From NCBI GenBank assembly GCA_002784505.1, contig PFLF01000007.1, positions 1-5,413 of the forward strand: a stretch of DNA of 5,413 nucleotides. The letters run 5' to 3'. This document shows, piece by piece, positions 4,188 to 5,413 of the stretch. Every line of letters begins with the position of its first letter. Positions within the stretch are counted from its first letter, which is position 1. This stretch comes from Candidatus Roizmanbacteria bacterium CG_4_10_14_0_8_um_filter_39_9 (GTDB lineage Bacteria > Patescibacteriota > Microgenomatia > UBA1406 > GWC2-37-13). The notes beneath the pieces are model-generated. The model saw only the letters and a list, made by a program, of their open reading frames with translations. It made no database searches and was not told the origin of the DNA. Made by a program: the position numbers and the translations under genes.

Positions 4188-5413
4188 CTTTTATGGTCCA
4201 CGAACTGAAATCACATTTCGGATAATTGCTGCATCCGTAGAAGCGTTTCCTGTTCTTTGAATATTTTACCACAACATCACCCTGGCATTTTGGACATTTT
4301 TTTCCGGAAACTACATGTAAAAAAGATTTGGTAAATTTGCATCCCGGATAGCCACTACATGCATAAAACTTGCCAAATTTTGAGAAGCGGATGATGAGTG
4401 GCTTCTCACATTTTGGGCATTTTTCATTGGTGTCTTCATTGATGGTGACGACTTTACCGTCATTCATAATGACGTCAAGCTGCTTTTTGAAGGGATCATA
4501 CACTTCGTGGAGCACTGAGGTGAGCGGTTTTGCCCCCGCCGCAATCTCGTCAAGCTCCTCTTCCATATGAGCAGTAAAGGCCAACTCAAAAAGCACGGGG
4601 AAATTGGCGGATAAGTAATCTGAGATGGGTTCTCCTAATTTTGTCGGGATAAAATATCTGCTTTCTTTTTCAACATATCCTTTATCCTGTATGAGGGAAA
4701 TAATCGGAGCATAGGTTGAAGGTCTTCCAATACCTTTTTCCTCCATAATGCGGATGAGGCTTGCCTCATTGTAACGAGGAGGGGGGGCAGTTCCCTGGTC
4801 TTTTGACTCAAGTGAGGTAAGGGTAATTGGAGCGCCTTCTTTAATATCAATGGATCTGTTATTTTGTGCAACAAATTCCTTGTGTGTGAGCTTTAAAAAG
4901 CCGTCAAACATAACCTGTTGAGAACTCGTTTCAAAAAGATAGTCCTTACTGCTTTTTACATATATTTTAACGACCTTTATTTCCGCTTCCTTCATCTGGG
5001 TTGCAACCGCTCGCTCAAAAATTATTTTATAGAGTCTTTTATGATTAATGGTGATTTTTTTCCCTTTTGCGGTATTTAACGAGGATTCATCAACTAACTT
5101 TGTCGGACGAATTGCCTCGTGAGCTTCCTGGGCCATGCGGGATTTATTTCTAAATCCTCTTGGCTTTTCCAGTGCGTAATTTGCTCCATATTTTTCAACT
5201 ATGTAATCTTTTGCACGGAACACAAACTGTGTTGATAAGTTAAATGAATCGGTTCGGTGATAGGTAATAATTCCCTGTTCATACAAATCCTGTGCAAGCC
5301 GCATAACCATTTTTGATGAAAACCCGCATTTATAAAATGCGTCCTGCTGAAGAAGCGAGGTGGTATATGGTGGGGGAGGATACCTCTTGATAACTTCACT
5401 TTCCGTTTTTGAG
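4177..5413 (-). CDS. topA: DNA topoisomerase I, C-terminal part (5' end beyond the window)
   Basis: Type IA topoisomerase, which relaxes negative supercoils through a transient 5'-phosphotyrosine link. The frame is open to the right edge and gives 411 residues; the N-terminal TOPRIM half lies outside. A methionine at 5308-5310 is internal, because upstream codons encode the conserved PPPPYTTSLLQQ (fragment residues 12-23). The catalytic Tyr is fragment residue 51 (5260-5262) in GIITYHRTDS, and QEAHEAIRPT follows. Further on are PPPRYNEASLIRIMEEKGIGRPSTYAPII and AFTAHMEEELDEIA, standard core blocks. The loop before the Tyr is short (LYEQGIITY), shorter than in E. coli. The C-terminus has two C4 zinc ribbons: Cys332/335/352/358 and Cys373/376/394/400, each with CS-x-YP-x-C. 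Nothing follows except SSWTIKDVK, so the tail is shorter than in enterobacteria. The stop TAG (4177-4179) overlaps the pyrG start by 11 bp. Probably the upstream member of this operon as seen. Confidence 0.95.
   Translation of the reverse strand, partial: SKTESEVIKRYPPPPYTTSLLQQDAFYKCGFSSKMVMRLAQDLYEQGIITYHRTDSFNLSTQFVFRAKDYIVEKYGANYALEKPRGFRNKSRMAQEAHEAIRPTKLVDESSLNTAKGKKITINHKRLYKIIFERAVATQMKEAEIKVVKIYVKSSKDYLFETSSQQVMFDGFLKLTHKEFVAQNNRSIDIKEGAPITLTSLESKDQGTAPPPRYNEASLIRIMEEKGIGRPSTYAPIISLIQDKGYVEKESRYFIPTKLGEPISDYLSANFPVLFELAFTAHMEEELDEIAAGAKPLTSVLHEVYDPFKKQLDVIMNDGKVVTINEDTNEKCPKCEKPLIIRFSKFGKFYACSGYPGCKFTKSFLHVVSGKKCPKCQGDVVVKYSKNRKRFYGCSNYPKCDFSSWTIKDVK

Noticed and set aside
5199..5399. 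Minus-strand 66-codon frame over the topA active site
   Set aside because: The topA frame carries the catalytic Tyr motif and PPPPYTT here; this is a shadow in another frame.
1..5413. CRISPR array, tRNA/rRNA, insertion sequence, phage or defence genes
   Set aside because: I found no regularly spaced repeats, tRNA-like cloverleaf, transposase motif, terminal inverted repeats or defence-type domains on either strand.

Overview
The window looks like bacterial chromosome from a small, AT-rich genome, most likely a member of the Candidate Phyla Radiation (Patescibacteria, perhaps Microgenomates-like). This placement is an inference. It rests on the divergent CTP synthase, the short topoisomerase I tail with two C4 zinc ribbons, the compact overlapping operon, weak or absent Shine-Dalgarno (SD) sequences in that operon, and a short MscS-like membrane protein. 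The standard bacterial code fits: every frame reads through without internal stops, and TGA is used as a stop by rplS.

The right-hand three quarters (about 1090-5413) is one minus-strand housekeeping cluster. In transcription order it is topA (3' part only, running off the right edge), pyrG, rplS, yraN and a small MscS-like membrane protein gene. topA and pyrG overlap by 11 bp, and rplS and yraN overlap by 4 bp (ATGA). There are gaps of 41 bp before rplS, where a good promoter candidate lies, and 61 bp before the membrane gene, where a degenerate heptamer repeat lies. The genes serve DNA supercoiling, CTP supply, ribosome assembly, a nuclease-fold protein of unclear role, and probably the membrane tension response. 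They look co-transcribed but are not one pathway. The cluster ends at a palindromic hairpin (1040-1070) with A/T tracts on both sides.

The left quarter (1-1039) is more AT-rich and read on the plus strand. It holds the last 19 codons of a possible upstream gene, a 190-bp spacer with repeated ACTAAG words, and an unrecognised 169-residue acidic soluble protein at 253-762 with a textbook SD sequence. A long-looped terminator hairpin follows at 769-833. The next stretch (834-1039) has no protein gene. It does hold a TATAAT box and several short inverted repeats ahead of the bidirectional terminator, so a small RNA of roughly 145 nt is possible but unproven.

I see no CRISPR array, insertion sequence, tRNA, rRNA, phage gene or defence system. 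The points most worth checking are the altered CTP/feedback pocket and oxyanion loop of the CTP synthase, the orphan protein with its repeat-bearing leader, and the possible small RNA between the convergent units.
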